Shown piece after piece: positions 10,730 to 22,696 of a stretch of 64,000 nt of DNA. The position numbers and the translations under genes are program-made. Below the pieces are notes generated by a model, which worked only from the letters and a program-made list of their open reading frames with translations, did no database searches and was not told the DNA's origin. The DNA is from Bryoerythrophyllum caledonicum (Eukaryota > Streptophyta > Bryopsida > Pottiales > Pottiaceae), in contig OZ020524.1 in assembly GCA_963971425.1 (NCBI GenBank), positions 21,381,022 through 21,445,021 of the forward strand, read 5' to 3'. Numbering within the stretch: the stretch's first letter is position 1; each line of letters starts with the position of its first letter.

Positions 10730-11988
10730 ATGGCATTTACAATCCAACACTGTCTTGTGATTCCTATCATCGCTTGCGCATCCGCAACTTCGTCGCCAAC
10801 TCCTCGCAACTCGTCCCGACTCTCCTGCTGTACTCTCCACAATTCCCTTCGTAGATAATTCACAATCGTGCAGGAGTGAGATCAGCGAATCTGATTCAAA
10901 TTTCGTTCCTTTTCTTTGATTCTGTTCCTGTACTTGTTGCATTGAAGATAAGAATGCGATGTTGCAGATGGCAAGAGCTTCGGGTGGTTGCGGATGACGG
11001 AAGTTGCTCATACTTTGACAGTGGACAGTGGAGCATGTCACAGAAGGGGATCACAGGTTTGGTCACATTTGAACTGGAATGCATTATGATTTCTGTATGG
11101 ATATGGGGTTCTTTTTTGCGATGAGCAGTAGGTTCCACCAGAATTTGTTTTCGTGTGCAGGTTTGTGGTTAGACTGCAATTTTGTCAAAATGGAGATTTC
11201 TTTTATAGGTATGATGTTCTTCTCTGTGTTGAGCCGTAGGTTTCACCAGGTTTTTTTTCTCTTTCTTGTGCAGATTGTGGTCCGGGGACGAAGGAGTGCA
11301 TTGTACGGCGATGCGGAGACGTATGTGTTGATGGAGCCTGGCGAGGATGAGCAGTTTGTCACAGCTGAAGAGCTTCAAGAAAAATTAAAGGTTAGGCCTC
11401 GCAATGTGTGCTTTTTTAGGGCAGAGTTGATGCATACATTGAGAAAATCCTAGTGTATTGAGTACATCCTGTGATTTACGTTAAGAATGAAAAGAACAAG
11501 ATATGATTCCATTAAGACAGCTCATCATGTTGAATCAAGTCGTGTAAAACTTATATCCATACTAGCTTTACTTCATAACAGATATATACTAAAAATCTAC
11601 AGGTTATTTTCTGAAGTAGGGCCCTTTTCTGATGGGGTTGTACACTTCATGGCAGGGATTGTTGATGAAGTCATTTTGATATGATGGAAATAAAACGATG
11701 TGATTTCATCACAAACTTACGCACATGCACTAGTTTAGTGTTATGTGGTTAGGAAAGACATAAACTATGTTCATCAAGAATCTAGAGGTTAGTTTCCTGA
11801 TGTAGGGTCTTGTTCACTCTTGTGTTCAGGGATGGCTGCAAGAATGGCCGGGTGAGGAGCTTCCCATAGATATGACCAAGTTCAAGAATGTAGACGAAGC
11901 AGTGCAGTTTTTGGTGAATGCGGTCTGCGAACTTGACCTAGGAGACGGCCAGGGATCCCTCCAATGGTACGAGGTTCGCTTGGAGTAG
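10730..11988 (+). CDS. CRR7: CRR7, chloroplast NDH complex assembly factor, 4 exons
   Basis: CHLORORESPIRATORY REDUCTION 7 is a plastid stroma protein needed to build subcomplex A of the chloroplast NADH dehydrogenase-like complex. Exons: 10730-10850, 10968-11056, 11274-11390, 11830-11988; phases fit and yield 161 residues, close to the family norm. Residues 1-40 are Ser/Thr/Arg-rich without acids, as a transit peptide. The conserved domain covers about residues 80-161: [52 protein letters not shown] and the terminal VRLE. Exons 3 and 4 are certain; the first exon and its GTAGAT donor are inferred from phase and composition, and an earlier out-of-frame ATG exists at 10674. Confidence 0.85.
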
Positions 11989-12233
11989 AAAGAGGTTAGG
12001 TAGCTGCAATCTCGTAGCCATTCACATGTCTGTTATCTCTTCCGGATAATATGCCTTTCAAAGAAGAAATCGAAGGTTGACCTGACAAACTGCTCATGTT
12101 TGTCCTGAATCTTTGAAGTGGTAGCTGCCAGATGGTTCGCTGTGAAGAAAGGAATTGTATGATAATGTCACACCGTCGAAACATCGAACGGTCGGCGTGT
12201 GTTTCAACCCAGATTGAGGTATGACATTGACCA

Positions 12234-12305
12234 GGTCCCGTAGTCTAGTGGTCAGGACATTGGACTCTGAATCCAGTAACGCGAGTTCAAATCTCGCCGG
12301 GACCT
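12234..12305 (+). tRNA. trnQ-CUG: tRNA-Gln (anticodon CTG)
   Basis: 72-base cloverleaf: acceptor GGTCCCG pairs with CGGGACC, discriminator T; D arm with TCTAGTGGTCAGG; anticodon stem TTGGA/TCCAG with loop CTCTGAA, anticodon CTG reading CAG; T arm CGAGTTCAAATCTCG. No intron. A and B box promoter elements are in place. It resembles plant nuclear tRNA-Gln; no CCA is encoded, as expected for a nuclear gene. Confidence 0.95.
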
Positions 12306-12639
12306 GAAAATAACTACGACAATTCTTTTGTTACAGGCAGATTCAATCTATGAGTGGATGATTCAAATTCCGGATTCAAATGCCAAATGCAATATATTCA
12401 AAGTTTTCAACAAACAGAGATTCCATCGGAGACGTATCCAGAGACCTCACGAAGTTAAAAATTATACATCTACTCATAGCACCAAAAACAAAACCAAAAT
12501 CACCTTGCACAACAACAAAATATTTTTTGAGTATTCAACAACATGATAAAGCATGAAGCATATGATAAAATTTAACAACCTGGAAAATGCAAACAAAACT
12601 AACAATTGAAATTCTAACAGCACAAAGATCAACTAAAAA

Positions 12640-12990
12640 AAACCACAAACAGCGTACCAACTTCCCTTTGCCCTTCTCTAATGCTTCCGCTATGGTTCCT
12701 TCGCCTTTCTCCTCCATCCGCAGCGTTGCGTACTTCACGTGCTTCCAAGTCCCAAAATCTTGATTGCTTTGACTTGCCATCGCCATTTGGAGGAAGATTA
12801 TCATCACTGTCATCCTCAACGTCCGGAAAGTCTTTGCAGTCGGGAGAAAAGCGACCAACATCGTCGTCGTCATCGTCTTCGTGGTCACAAACTCGTTACT
12901 ATCGTCTTCATCCTCCTCCTTCTCTTCCTTTCTGTCATCGTTAACAAAAACCTTTAACAACAAAGCATGCTTCCGCGCGGGGACCATCTG
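12640..12990 (-). other. Possible acidic coding fragment, unrecognised
   Basis: On the minus strand one frame runs through an acidic stretch (DDDDDVGRFSPDCKDFPDV) into a mixed charged segment with RFWDLEAREVRN; another frame of the same strand is also open for 150 codons. The GC content is above the surroundings. I do not recognise a family, and no splice structure could be confirmed, so it may be a gene relic, a captured fragment or non-coding. Confidence 0.25.
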
Positions 12991-13184
12991 GCCAAGGTTG
13001 GCTAGGTCAGAACATGAGATTGAGAGATTAGTGAGTAGGTTTGCTCTGCAAGCAATGGCAAATATGCGTTATTTGCATAAGTATCTTGGATTCATCATTC
13101 AGTGTAGCGTCCATGGCTTCCTTTAGCTTATTGTGTCTGACTTCTATGTCTCTCGGCCATTTGTTCGCGTTTTTTTGCCATCGT

Positions 13185-13570
13185 GCTTTGTGTGATTGCT
13201 TGCTCAAATGGCGGGGTTCATACGCGACGACGTCCTTGCAACTTTCTGGGAGGGCTATGAACCATTTTGTTTTCAAGACTATCAGGAGGATAGCCCCACA
13301 AACGGTAAGTTTGTTCATTGTTTGTTAAAAGTCCTTTGCATCAAGCTTGGTATTGTATTTGTACTGCTCTGATAGTTTGTTGCTTCTGTGTGTTGCAAGT
13401 GATATGAGAATCGTCTGTGTTGGTGCACAGCGAGAGGTTGATGCCGAAGGCAGCGCTGCTGAGGCCGGGCCAAGGTGTTGAGTTCTACAAGGACAACAAG
13501 TTTCATATTGGCAACACTTTGCTCTTCATACTCTCTGCAGAGTTTGTGTTTCATGTCACGCTAGTTGTAT
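13185..13570 (+). other. Possible two-exon small membrane protein or relic
   Basis: An exon-like stretch ending ...RRIAPQT at a consensus donor ACG|GTAAGTTT (about 13305) can be joined in frame to an exon after GCGAG at about 13435. The second exon reads RLMPKAALLRPGQGVEFYKD and ends in a hydrophobic segment IGNTLLFILSAEFVFHVTLV before a TAG near 13570. The FYxD-then-one-membrane-segment layout recalls tail-anchored proteins such as Sec61 beta, but identity is too weak to claim it. The 5' end is not found. Confidence 0.25.
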
Positions 13571-14096
13571 AGCATCGAATTTTTTGCATGCTGTACATAG
13601 TTGTACAAATTTTACGTATCTTGGCAGTCCAGATTTGTTTTTTCTTTTAGCTATTCCTTGTTTTACCTGTAAATGAATGCAACGGACCTTTGAGATTTGT
13701 ATTTTCTAAAGGCTCTTGCTTGTTTTGGTGTGTATGAATGCAAGGGACAGTCCAAAGTCTGTTTTTCCTTTAGTTGTTCAATGTTTCAATGAATTGCTTA
13801 AGATTTGTTAGTTTTATTCTTTTATTTTGGAACAGAACTATATTCCAAAGAGCATTGAAAAACACAGCAGAACAAACCGGTAAGGTGAAACACAAACTAC
13901 TTTATAGTATAAATAACGTGAGAAATCTTTAGTTAAATTAAATGCAAATACAACATGCAATATTTTCTCAAACTCAGTTTGCAATATTCCTCTCAAATCC
14001 CGACAATCGGGCAGTGGATTGGGGAGTCGGGCAGTGGGACGGGCAGTCGAGCAATAAGTGGGCAACAGCCATCAAAATCAAAAGGGGAGTTATGCG

Positions 14097-14195
14097 GCAA
14101 GAGGCCTGTGGGTTCAGGCCTCAAGGGAATAGTAGGGTGCCCTCCTTGTTAGGGCACCTTCCATCCCGTGAGGCCCTCACCCGCTGGCCTCTTGC
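14097..14195. repeat. 99-base GC-rich hairpin
   Basis: Nested complementary blocks in order: GCAAGAGGCC with GGCCTCTTGC, GGG with CCC, AGGCCTC with GAGGCC, and GGGTGCCCT with AGGGCACC, leaving a loop of about 7 bases. The stem has small symmetric bulges, like a primary-miRNA foldback or a tiny MITE. It stands out in an AT-rich spacer and is preceded by short GGGCAGT repeats (14009-14045). Confidence 0.7.
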
Positions 14196-15159
14196 TATAC
14201 GTAGAAGACGTTTTTGCTATGAGGTGGAGTGACTCTAAAACAACCCCGGAAACTTTTACTCCCCTTCGAATGGAACATGTAGACTAAACAAACCGAATGT
14301 ACTTTACCTTGTTCAGTGAAAACCTTGAAAATTGACATCACATTAACCTGCCTCAATTATTAAAAAGCATGTTTGTGAACACTTGATCCCTTGGGGATTA
14401 AATCATATAATAAAGTGAGAGGTTCCTTCCTTCGACACCAACAGTGATAGGAACTACAAAAATCTAGCATTTTCCACAAAATTGTCCAATGATTTAAAGA
14501 TTTCAACTTTCTACAAGAAATGGAAAATTGAATTCTTCATGAAATCCGAATCCAAATGGAGTTTTCTTGAAAATCCTTCTAGAAGAAGAGAAGGTGCAAT
14601 TCAAACACAAAGCATTTTGGTGTTCCCATGATCCATTTCCTACACCAATAAAATGCATGAGTAATCATTTTGTTAGCTAGTCTGTCACGCCTGTTGCGTG
14701 GCCGGCCCTAGCACGCTCTTTGTGTGGTTTCCAGTTTCTTGAGCCAAATTCTTTTTTTAATAAAATGAATGAGTAATGATGGCAAGTCAAATTTCCCCCA
14801 CAATACCAGAGGTGCTCAAAGAGTTGATTGATATTTCCCCCAAATCTTTCCCAAACCAAGTCACCCTCTCCATATGGTCCCAGTTACTAAAATAAAATCA
14901 TAAAGTAGGGGTGAACACATGCATACCCCTATCCCTTTCAAGAAATCTCCAATATACCCCACGCATTGGTCACTTTCATACATAATTGATTCACAATGAA
15001 GAATGTCCAAAATCTTAGAAAGTCCAAGAAATCTGTCCAGGTGATACCCATTGTGTAATGCTAAAGAAATACCCATATAATACATAGGCGATACACATGA
15101 AATACCAAGGTGATACCCATTATGGAAATAGAAATAATTCGGCAGAGGTGATACAAACA

Positions 15160-15190
15160 GTATATATATATATATATGTATATATATATA
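15160..15190. repeat. (TA)n microsatellite
   Basis: Alternating T and A with one G interruption. Confidence 0.9.
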
Positions 15191-15307
15191 CTTATTCCAA
15201 TTTTCACAGTTAAGATAATAAAATATATGACACTCCAGGCGTTGTTAATCTAGAAGAAAGATCATCACAAAAGCGATCTACATGATTTACTGGTAACTAT
15301 ATATTTT

Positions 15308-18199
15308 CTACAAGTTTGCTGGCTTCTTCCACCCAAGCAAGATTAGGATTACGTCGAGAAAGTGGCCCTTGAGCAGCGCGCGGATGAAGCCCTGCTTGGT
15401 GGGCGTGAAGGGAGGGTACCTCGCCGGCACATCGCCTCCCATCTTCCTCGCCAGCACCGACTTGCGGTGGCTGAAGGCGTCGAACGAGGCCTTCCCGTGG
15501 TACGCGCCGGTGCCGCTCTCGCCCACTCCACCGAACGGCAGCTCCGGCACCACAAACTGCAACAAAATAACATTTCTTGAGTAACTTTTTCGGATGTCAC
15601 AACAAAGTCACAGGAATCCATGCACTTACTTGTAAAACGCAGTCGTTTGTGACCAAGGCGCCGGAGGACGTTTCTTCAGTGAACCTCTTGAAGTAGTCCT
15701 TGTTGTTGCTGAACAAGTAGACCGCCAGTGGTTTCGGCTTGTCGTTTATAAGGTCTAGAGCAGCATCCACATCCTTAACCTGCTCCGACATGGAACCAAA
15801 TGATAAATCAGATACTACGCTATTCATGTAGCATTTAGTGTTTGGTATTATTCATCTGCACTAGCGACTATTTCTCATGTTTAGGATCTTACTGTGAGGA
15901 TGGGCAGCAAGGGCCCAAAGATTTCTTCAGCCATGATGGGTGAGTCCAAAGGAGGGTTGTCTATCAAGGTTGGAGCAATGTATCTGCAAAATTAAATGGT
16001 GTTAGAGCAATGAACGTGTCATGGAACATACCAAATGAGAGTTATGAACGATTCAAGGAGCTTACAATGTTTTCTCATCACGTTCACCACCGTAGACAAT
16101 TTTGTCGTTTGTACTTGGATCGTCCAAGAGGCTTGACAGTCGTTGGAAATGGTGCTTGTTAACTATACGAGACAAGTCCTCTGAAGTACTTGGATCTTCT
16201 CCGTAAAACTCCACAATAGCGCTTTTCAGTTGCTTGATCTGCAATAATTAAGCTTCATTTCAGAGATTGACCCAGGTTGTCAAATGGAACAAGAGGTCAA
16301 AGAAAGTGTGACATTTTTCGAAAGGATGAAAAAGCTTTACCAACTTGGGTGCCAGATGCTTTTCAACCAAAACATAATCCGGAGCTATGCATGCTTGGCC
16401 GATATTGCTTCCGAGCTTTCCAGCCACAAGTCGCCTTGATGCCGCCTACATCAAAATAATAATAAGCTCCAAATTTCAGCTTTCAAAAATTTCTGCCAAA
16501 TATCACTTTCTCAGCATCTACACAGCACTCAAGAATAGAACATAAAAATCAATGCTCATTTATGACATGTTAGTGCAACCCACCTCTACATCCACTGTGT
16601 CATCGATAAACAAGGGACACTTTCCTCCAAGCTCCAAAGTCACTGGAGTGAGGTGCTTTGCAGCAGCTCCCATGATAATCCTACCCACCTTCGCATTGCC
16701 TGCATATTCAGCCCGAAAAAGTCAACCACAAGTCCAAAAAATCACATCAAAAGTAGTATTTTCTAAACAAAGTTGCCAGTGACGGTCTCCGATACGAAAA
16801 GCCTCTAGGAAGAAGTTGATTTTTATGCCAATGGAAAGAAGAAGCTTCGTCCTACAACATGAGGTAGTTTGAATGTGCACGTAGTGCCATTTTTATTCTA
16901 TGTTTGAGGGTTGAGCTTGGTACTCACCAGTATAGAAGATCTTGTCCCACTTTTGTTCCAGCAATGCCGTGACTTCAGGAACTCCACCTTCCACAACCTG
17001 GATGGCCTCATTGTCCAAATACTTGGGCACCAATCTGGCAATGAGAGCTGACGTCGCGGGTGCAATCTCCGATGTTTTCACACACACTGTGCACCCAGCC
17101 GCTATGGCACCAATCAAAGGATCCAGCGCCAACACTGCCAAAGAAAACACACAACATGCCATCAATTTTCTCATTTTTCATAACAGAAAGCTGACAAGTC
17201 ACTAATTCTTGGAGAGAGATATCTTTCTGAAACTCAAAAGAGTCAACTTTTTGCTGGTGTGGAGAATGTAGGAAACATCATGACTTAAAAGGGGCTGAAG
17301 TCTTACAGAAAGGGAAATTCCATGGAGAAATGACCAATGCCACTCCAAGAGGCTCCGGCACTATTGAAGCTGCTGATGGCCAAACTGCAAGGTTCACACT
17401 TTTCTGCATTAAAAAACACACTTTCAACGTCAGTTTCTGCCTGACATAAGTGACGTTAGTCTACGAGCAAATTTGCAGCATGTCTCATGTTAGATAACTA
17501 AAGCTTGTTTGTAAGGTCACCTCATGTTGACCCTTCCTTAAATCTAAAATCACCTTAAAGGAGGGGAGAAAGGCGGCTTATATTCATCAAAGTATCACCT
17601 GTTGTAAACACTCTCAAAGACGGCCACAACTACTTCGACTGGAGTTTCGAGAAGAAAGAGCATCTTACTGAAACTCCGGATGACTTTACAAATACCTCTG
17701 CTCAATCTCATGGAAAACTGTCAAACTCACCTTCTCAGGAGCCATCCACTTGTGAAGATTCTTCGTCGTCAACTGGCAACTCGCGGTGACTCCATGAATC
17801 TGCATTTGCCAAACGACAATGACCAGAAAAATCCATCATATTTTGATTGGAAGGGGGAATTTTTTTCTGAAGATGTGCATTATCTGAAAAACGTGGAAAA
17901 TAAACTTCTTGTAATTAAAAAATAATAAAAAATAAGGCTCATAATTCAGGCTATTGATCTTTATTTTCTAGAGGAAGTGTGTTTACCTCGGTGATGAAGG
18001 CTTCGTGTTTAGGCTTCTGAGAGTCTGAGTGCAGAGCTGCGAAGATTTCGTCCTCGTTCTCCTCCACCAGCTTCTGGATGGCGTGCACTTGCTCCAACCT
18101 CCACTTGGCCGACCTGGTGCGCCCATGCCGCAGAGTGGCACGCAATCCGGACACGAGCTGGGCTGCATCCAGCGGCGCCTGCTCCTCGCTGCTCGCCAT
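15308..18199 (-). CDS. ALDH3: Aldehyde dehydrogenase, ALDH3 family, 10 exons
   Basis: NAD(P)+-dependent oxidation of medium- and long-chain or stress-derived aldehydes. Exons (coding order): 18199-17987, 17799-17731, 17403-17307, 17134-16928, 16699-16584, 16445-16341, 16238-16066, 15983-15893, 15779-15630, 15556-15308. All are GT-AG, in frame, giving 489 residues, the plant ALDH3 size. Active-site blocks are intact: SPWNFPF (about 121-127), FYTGNAKVG (cofactor loop), LELGGK (general base Glu218), [10 protein letters not shown] (nucleophile Cys253) and [10 protein letters not shown]. The C-terminus [15 protein letters not shown] is hydrophobic, as in membrane-associated ALDH3H/fatty aldehyde dehydrogenases. 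No plastid transit peptide is visible, so cytosolic or membrane-bound is more likely than the ALDH3I type. Intron 2 contains a dispersed repeat (about 17505-17660). Subfamily letter not decided. Confidence 0.93.
17505..17660. repeat. Gene-associated repeat, copy in ALDH3 intron 2
   Basis: Contains AAAATCACCTTAAAGGAG, GAGAAAGGCGGC, CACTCTCAAAGACGGC and GACTGGAGTTT in the same order as copies in a PUB42-like intron (about 36815-36990) and before the RDR relic (about 53590-53790). No coding capacity; boundaries uncertain. Confidence 0.6.
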
Positions 18200-19315
18200 C
18201 TGCAAACAACCGTCCAAACATGAGGGAAAACGACCGCAAAAACAACGAAGCGGTCCTGATCAAAGAAAAAGGCGCATACGGCTCTTTTCCTGGTGATAGA
18301 GGACCATGTTGCGTGATAAGAAATGAGAATCTGAATTGCAAACAACGTCCGCGTCACAGCCCATCACCTTCAACGCCCGAGTTTAGATTTGCTACCTCAC
18401 TCATGGCTTTTATCAAAATTGACGCTTCTCAACTCAAATTCTTACACCACAAAGAACTCCAAAACCTAAGAAAACAAAGGGGATCGGGCGACAGAGATCA
18501 AACCCTACGAACTTGGGTGGATTGCGACCAACCCAGCACGAATTCCCCGAAACCAACACAATTGCTCCCGGGAATCGGAAAGCTTACAACTTGGGGTGGA
18601 GACGACGAGTTGCTTGCGCTCCGGAGCTCGAATTTCAACCCGAAAGCAGAAGCGGTGGCGATTCTGTCAGTTCGGAGATGGTGACGATAGATCTCCAAAG
18701 TCGTAAAGTCTACACTTGCTCAAGTCAAAGATCGTATCCCTGGCAACACCTTACAACCGCCTCCGGCTCCAGCACCGGATTTCGACGCTGCCGCGCTCTG
18801 ACAATACATAAACTCGCCGCGCGCGCGGCGTTCGCTATTAAGTATAGAAGAAATTCAGTCGCTGATTCCTCGTGTGTCTCTGACCCAATGAATGCGGTTG
18901 CGGTGTTTCGTGCACACCAGTGCGAGTCGCTTTCAAAAGCTGCACAGCGGCGTGGTTCCTGTGTACTTTCGGAGCCGCCGCGATGGCGACGGTCGCTCCA
19001 GCGTTGGAGTCGAGGACGCAATGCTTGCACGCAAGCAGTCGTGGACGCAGCGTCCGCGATGGTTTTTTCTTTATGCACGTGTGATAACCTGGTGTTACTT
19101 GGGTTGTTACTCGGGCTACGCGGGTGTGTGGGTGCCTGATGGCGGGGTTGTACCTAGGTGATAACCGGGTTGATAGGAGATGGTTGTTTTGGGAGAAATG
19201 ATTGGGTTACATACGAAATATTGGGTTCATAGAAATTGGTTTTTATGCGGTCAAGCTTTGTCCTTTTACTTTTGGATGTTTTACTTTCACACTTACTCGG
19301 AAAGTAAAAGCATTT
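18200..19315. promoter_or_regulatory. Upstream region of ALDH3
   Basis: GC-rich, CpG-containing DNA up to about 19160, typical of the promoter side of genes in this window. Open frames on both strands are overlapping and without family features, so I do not call a gene. Confidence 0.4.
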
Positions 19316-19319
19316 TTAA

Positions 19320-20245
19320 ACCCCTTGAGGACCAAGTGTCCATTGGGGGTACGATTTTGAAAGTTATCCTAAAATTCCAAAAATAAATAAATAAATAAAT
19401 AATTCATGATTGTCCATGATAAGAGTTTTGTGGAGGTATTTTTATTAATTTTGTTGGCTTCATGGTTTGAAAGTTAGTACCACTCAACGTTAGAAATGGG
19501 GACTCCGGGCAGCTCCAAAATTTTGTGAGAAGTTTCTAGTGAGATTTTCCATATGTGTAGAGAGTATTACCTTCTTTGAATATGTCGGAAAACATTTCTT
19601 GTCTTTATCTAAAGTCAAACATTTTTACACATTTCGGGCAAGCATGGAAAAACCTTCATCTTTTCTACATAAAATCCTAGATATCTTCATGTTTTTCACT
19701 TCTTTATTTTTTCTATAACAGAAGGTGGTAAAAAAACTTCTTATTGACCGTTTGGATTATCATTCTAAAGCATATTAGTTCACCAAAAAAAAAATGTGAA
19801 TTGACAATTTTTGAACCTCCACTCCTTGCACACTTGTTTTGAATATGCTACACCCCTTTTCTACCTCTAAAAATTGGAGTATAGGAAACTAACATCATGC
19901 TTAATACAATGGTAACTCCACTCCTTGCACACTTGTTTTGAATATGCTTAACACAACGTAGACCTTGTGTAGTACAAAAATTTGATACAAAGCGAAGTCA
20001 AAGTTTGTTGATCCACTCAATGTAGGGAAGAAAATGAACCATTTTCTTGACTTTGAGCACTAGAATCTTTTCATCCGTGCGGCCAAAGTTTTTAAAATTT
20101 TGTGAGTATCTTACTTAAAAAGTCTGAATTGAGATCCCACGGTCAAAATAAAAGATATAATGTTTTGTTTCCTTCCTTACTCATTGCACTAGAATCAACA
20201 ATTTTAAAGTGTTTTTGTGGTGAAATTGTCACGGTCCTTTAGGAG
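19320..20245. mobile_element. TTAA-family element (inverted neighbour of next copy)
   Basis: Left TTAA at 19316-19319, then ACCCCTTGAGGACCAAGTGT; right end GGTCCTTTAGGAG before TTAA at 20246-20249. Interior contains the family words CTCCACTCCTTGCACA, TTTTGAATATGCTACACCC and GTTTGTTGATCCACTCAA. About 0.93 kb, no protein. A short internal duplication of the CTCCACTCCTTGCACAC block is seen at about 19815 and 19918. Confidence 0.65.
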
Positions 20246-20317
20246 TTAATTTAGAAAAGAACCTATCATCCTTCAAAATGTATTATTTTATGATGTTTTT
20301 GCTAGGGTTGATATTAA

Positions 20318-21114
20318 CCCCTAGATTACTTTGACAATTCCACACCAAAAACACTTAAAAATTACTCGTTTTAGTGCAATTAGTAAGGAAGCAATAACAA
20401 ACTTGTATCTCTAATTTTAACCGTAGGATCTCAATTAAAACTTGTTGAATAACATACTCGCAAATTTCCATAAACTTTGACCACACGGATTGAAAGATTA
20501 TCATGTTTGAAGTCGAGAAAAGGATTCATTTTCTTCCCTACGTTTAGTGAATCAACAAACTTTGACTTCACTTGGTGTCCATTTTTTGGTAATGACTTTA
20601 CACAAGGTCTAAAGTCATTACCATCATGTTAAGCATGATATTAGTTCCTTTTCCACCAATGTTTAGAGGTAGAGAAGGAGTGTAGCATACTAAAAAAAAA
20701 ATTGTGCAAGGAGTGGAGGTTCAAAAATTGTCAATTCCCGTTATATATTTTTGTGAACTTGATATGTTTTAGAATGAGAATTTGAATTGTCAATGAGAAG
20801 TTTTACACCACATAATGCCCTTGGGAAAATACGAAGTGAAAAATATGAAGATCTCTAAGTTTTATGTGGAAAAGAAGAAGATTTTTTGGTACCTTGCCGG
20901 ACAATGTGTGAAAATGTTTGACTTGGATTAATATGCTATTCTTCACTAAAGACAAGAATTTTTTTTTTAATAACATGAAAGGAAATAATATTACTTGCTA
21001 GTACTGAAAATCTAACATTCAATAGTGTGTCCTAACAGAAGCTTTTGGAGTTGCCCAACATGCCATGCCCGAACCTTCAAGAGTCCCTCAAGGGCACTCT
21101 TGGTAATTTAGGGG
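20318..21114. mobile_element. TTAA-family element, opposite orientation
   Basis: Left TTAA at 20314-20317 then CCCCTAGATTACTTTGACAA; right end TGGTAATTTAGGGG before TTAA at 21115-21118. Its interior is the reverse complement of the preceding copy over most of its length, so the two together form a 1.8-kb inverted pair with a 64-base spacer. About 0.8 kb, no coding capacity. This copy serves as the reference for interpreting the nest at 23118-27050. Confidence 0.7.
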
Positions 21115-21118
21115 TTAA

Positions 21119-22696
21119 AGAACATAGAATTAACAAGAAAGTTCTGGAGCTTTTGCACCAAATTACCCATAGTTTTAAGTTTAAATTCTGAATTACCAAT
21201 CAAAACAAGCATCCTAATTTGGTGCCATGGACAGATTGTAGTTATGAAACCAGTATAGAAAATAATGTCGAGAATTTTAAAACAGAAAATAAGCCCCTCT
21301 AGAATCTGGATAAGTGTCCAATGTCAGCTACAATCTATGTCAGCTTCTATTAAATATGTCACTCTTTCTCTTTTTAAGTCACTTTTACGTCGCCTTCCAT
21401 GTCGCCTTCAAAATTAATCCTCTAACTTATTTGAACCTTTTACAGCGAAGGCATGTGGTAGCTGGGTTCTTGGGTGTTGAGCCAGTGATAATTTTCGGGG
21501 GTCCAGCATGGAGCACGGTGGTAGCTTTATTCCATCCATGTGCATGATGATTTACGCATGTGGAGCAATTGTTGGCGATGTTGCCAGTGGCATTCATTGC
21601 ACACAAGGTGGAGCGCCACCAAGTGTGGCTTTGCATTTCGCTCTCGCATTTGTGGAAGAGTCCATTTCATATCATTCTTTGTTTGCCAGACTTTGCTGTC
21701 ATGTCCACCGAGAATGAGGGTTGTGTGGGTGACAGTCCCCTACATGACAAAAGTCCCGCGGTTGGGCTTTTGCATGTCTCATGCACGTTCCCATGGTTGT
21801 AATTTGTATTTGCAATTTTGAATTTTTTTTTTTAGGTACATAGGTGCAAGGGGACAAGAGGTGTATGCGAGTATACTTTTTATTCTCATCGGACCTACAG
21901 GGAAAAAGTTATGTCATCTTAAGAAAAGACTTCTAGGTTGCGAACATGGCAGGTAACTCCCTAAAGCTTTTCTAGGACACTCAATAAAAGTGTGAGATTT
22001 TCAATACAAGCAAGTAATACTATTCCCTTTAATATTGTCAAAAGAATTCTTGTCTTTAGTGAAAAGTGGCATGTGAGGAATGATATCTTGTAGCAGTAAA
22101 TGGTAAGCGGTGAGCATCAAGTAATCAATTTTAGGATTTAGGATTAAGGGTTTAGATTTTGAGGATTATGTTTTAGTGATAGCCAACACTTTCATACTTT
22201 CAAAGAAAAATTCAAAACAATTCTTTTTTCCTATTATGCTTTTATACACCACTCATTGCTCACCGCTCGCCGCTCGCCGCTTACAAGATAGCGTTGCTCC
22301 TCCATACTCACTATTATTGGAAGTCTTATCCCAACAATCTAATTTGCAAGTTATCTCGTACTACGGCTCGGTGCCTTTTAGAACCATCTGCAAAAGGACA
22401 TTGATGCAATACTAGGCTATATTGAATAAGAACAAATTTATGATGGAATTATAATGGAACTTATTCCAATGGAGACGGTTGAGGCTAAAAGTTGAAGACC
22501 TTGCTTCGATTGGTGACAGCGTCGCTATCTTGTGAGCGGTGAATGGTTTCAAGAGATAAGGACTGCGGACGGAAGCCAAGATATTACCTTTCTGAAGATT
22601 ATTTTGTAGATTGAGAAAATGAAGGATGGATTGTGGTAGATCACCATTCATCGCTCGGTGCTATAGCAAATCTTTAGAAAAATTTAAATTTTTTAA
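21119..22696. other. Repeat fragments, no intact gene
   Basis: 21420-21800 is less AT-rich and has several open frames, including GVEPVIIFGGPAWSTVV, but no family is recognised and there is no clear splice structure. 21925-22075 is a fragment of the TTAA family (CTAGGACACTCAATAAAAGTG block). 22080-22660 holds inverted words around GCGGTGAGC / GCTCACCGC and CTATCTTGTGAGCGG, suggesting another decayed foldback element. Confidence 0.4.

Larger units (their letters stand above)
13571..15307. other. Intergenic region
   Basis: No gene recognised. Holds the strong hairpin at 14097-14195 and a (TA)n tract at about 15160-15190. The remainder is ordinary AT-rich spacer. Confidence 0.5.

Noticed and set aside
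18513..19139. 208-codon plus-strand open frame upstream of ALDH3
   Set aside because: No domain, overlapping frames on both strands in CpG-rich DNA, no splice or start context; treated as promoter.
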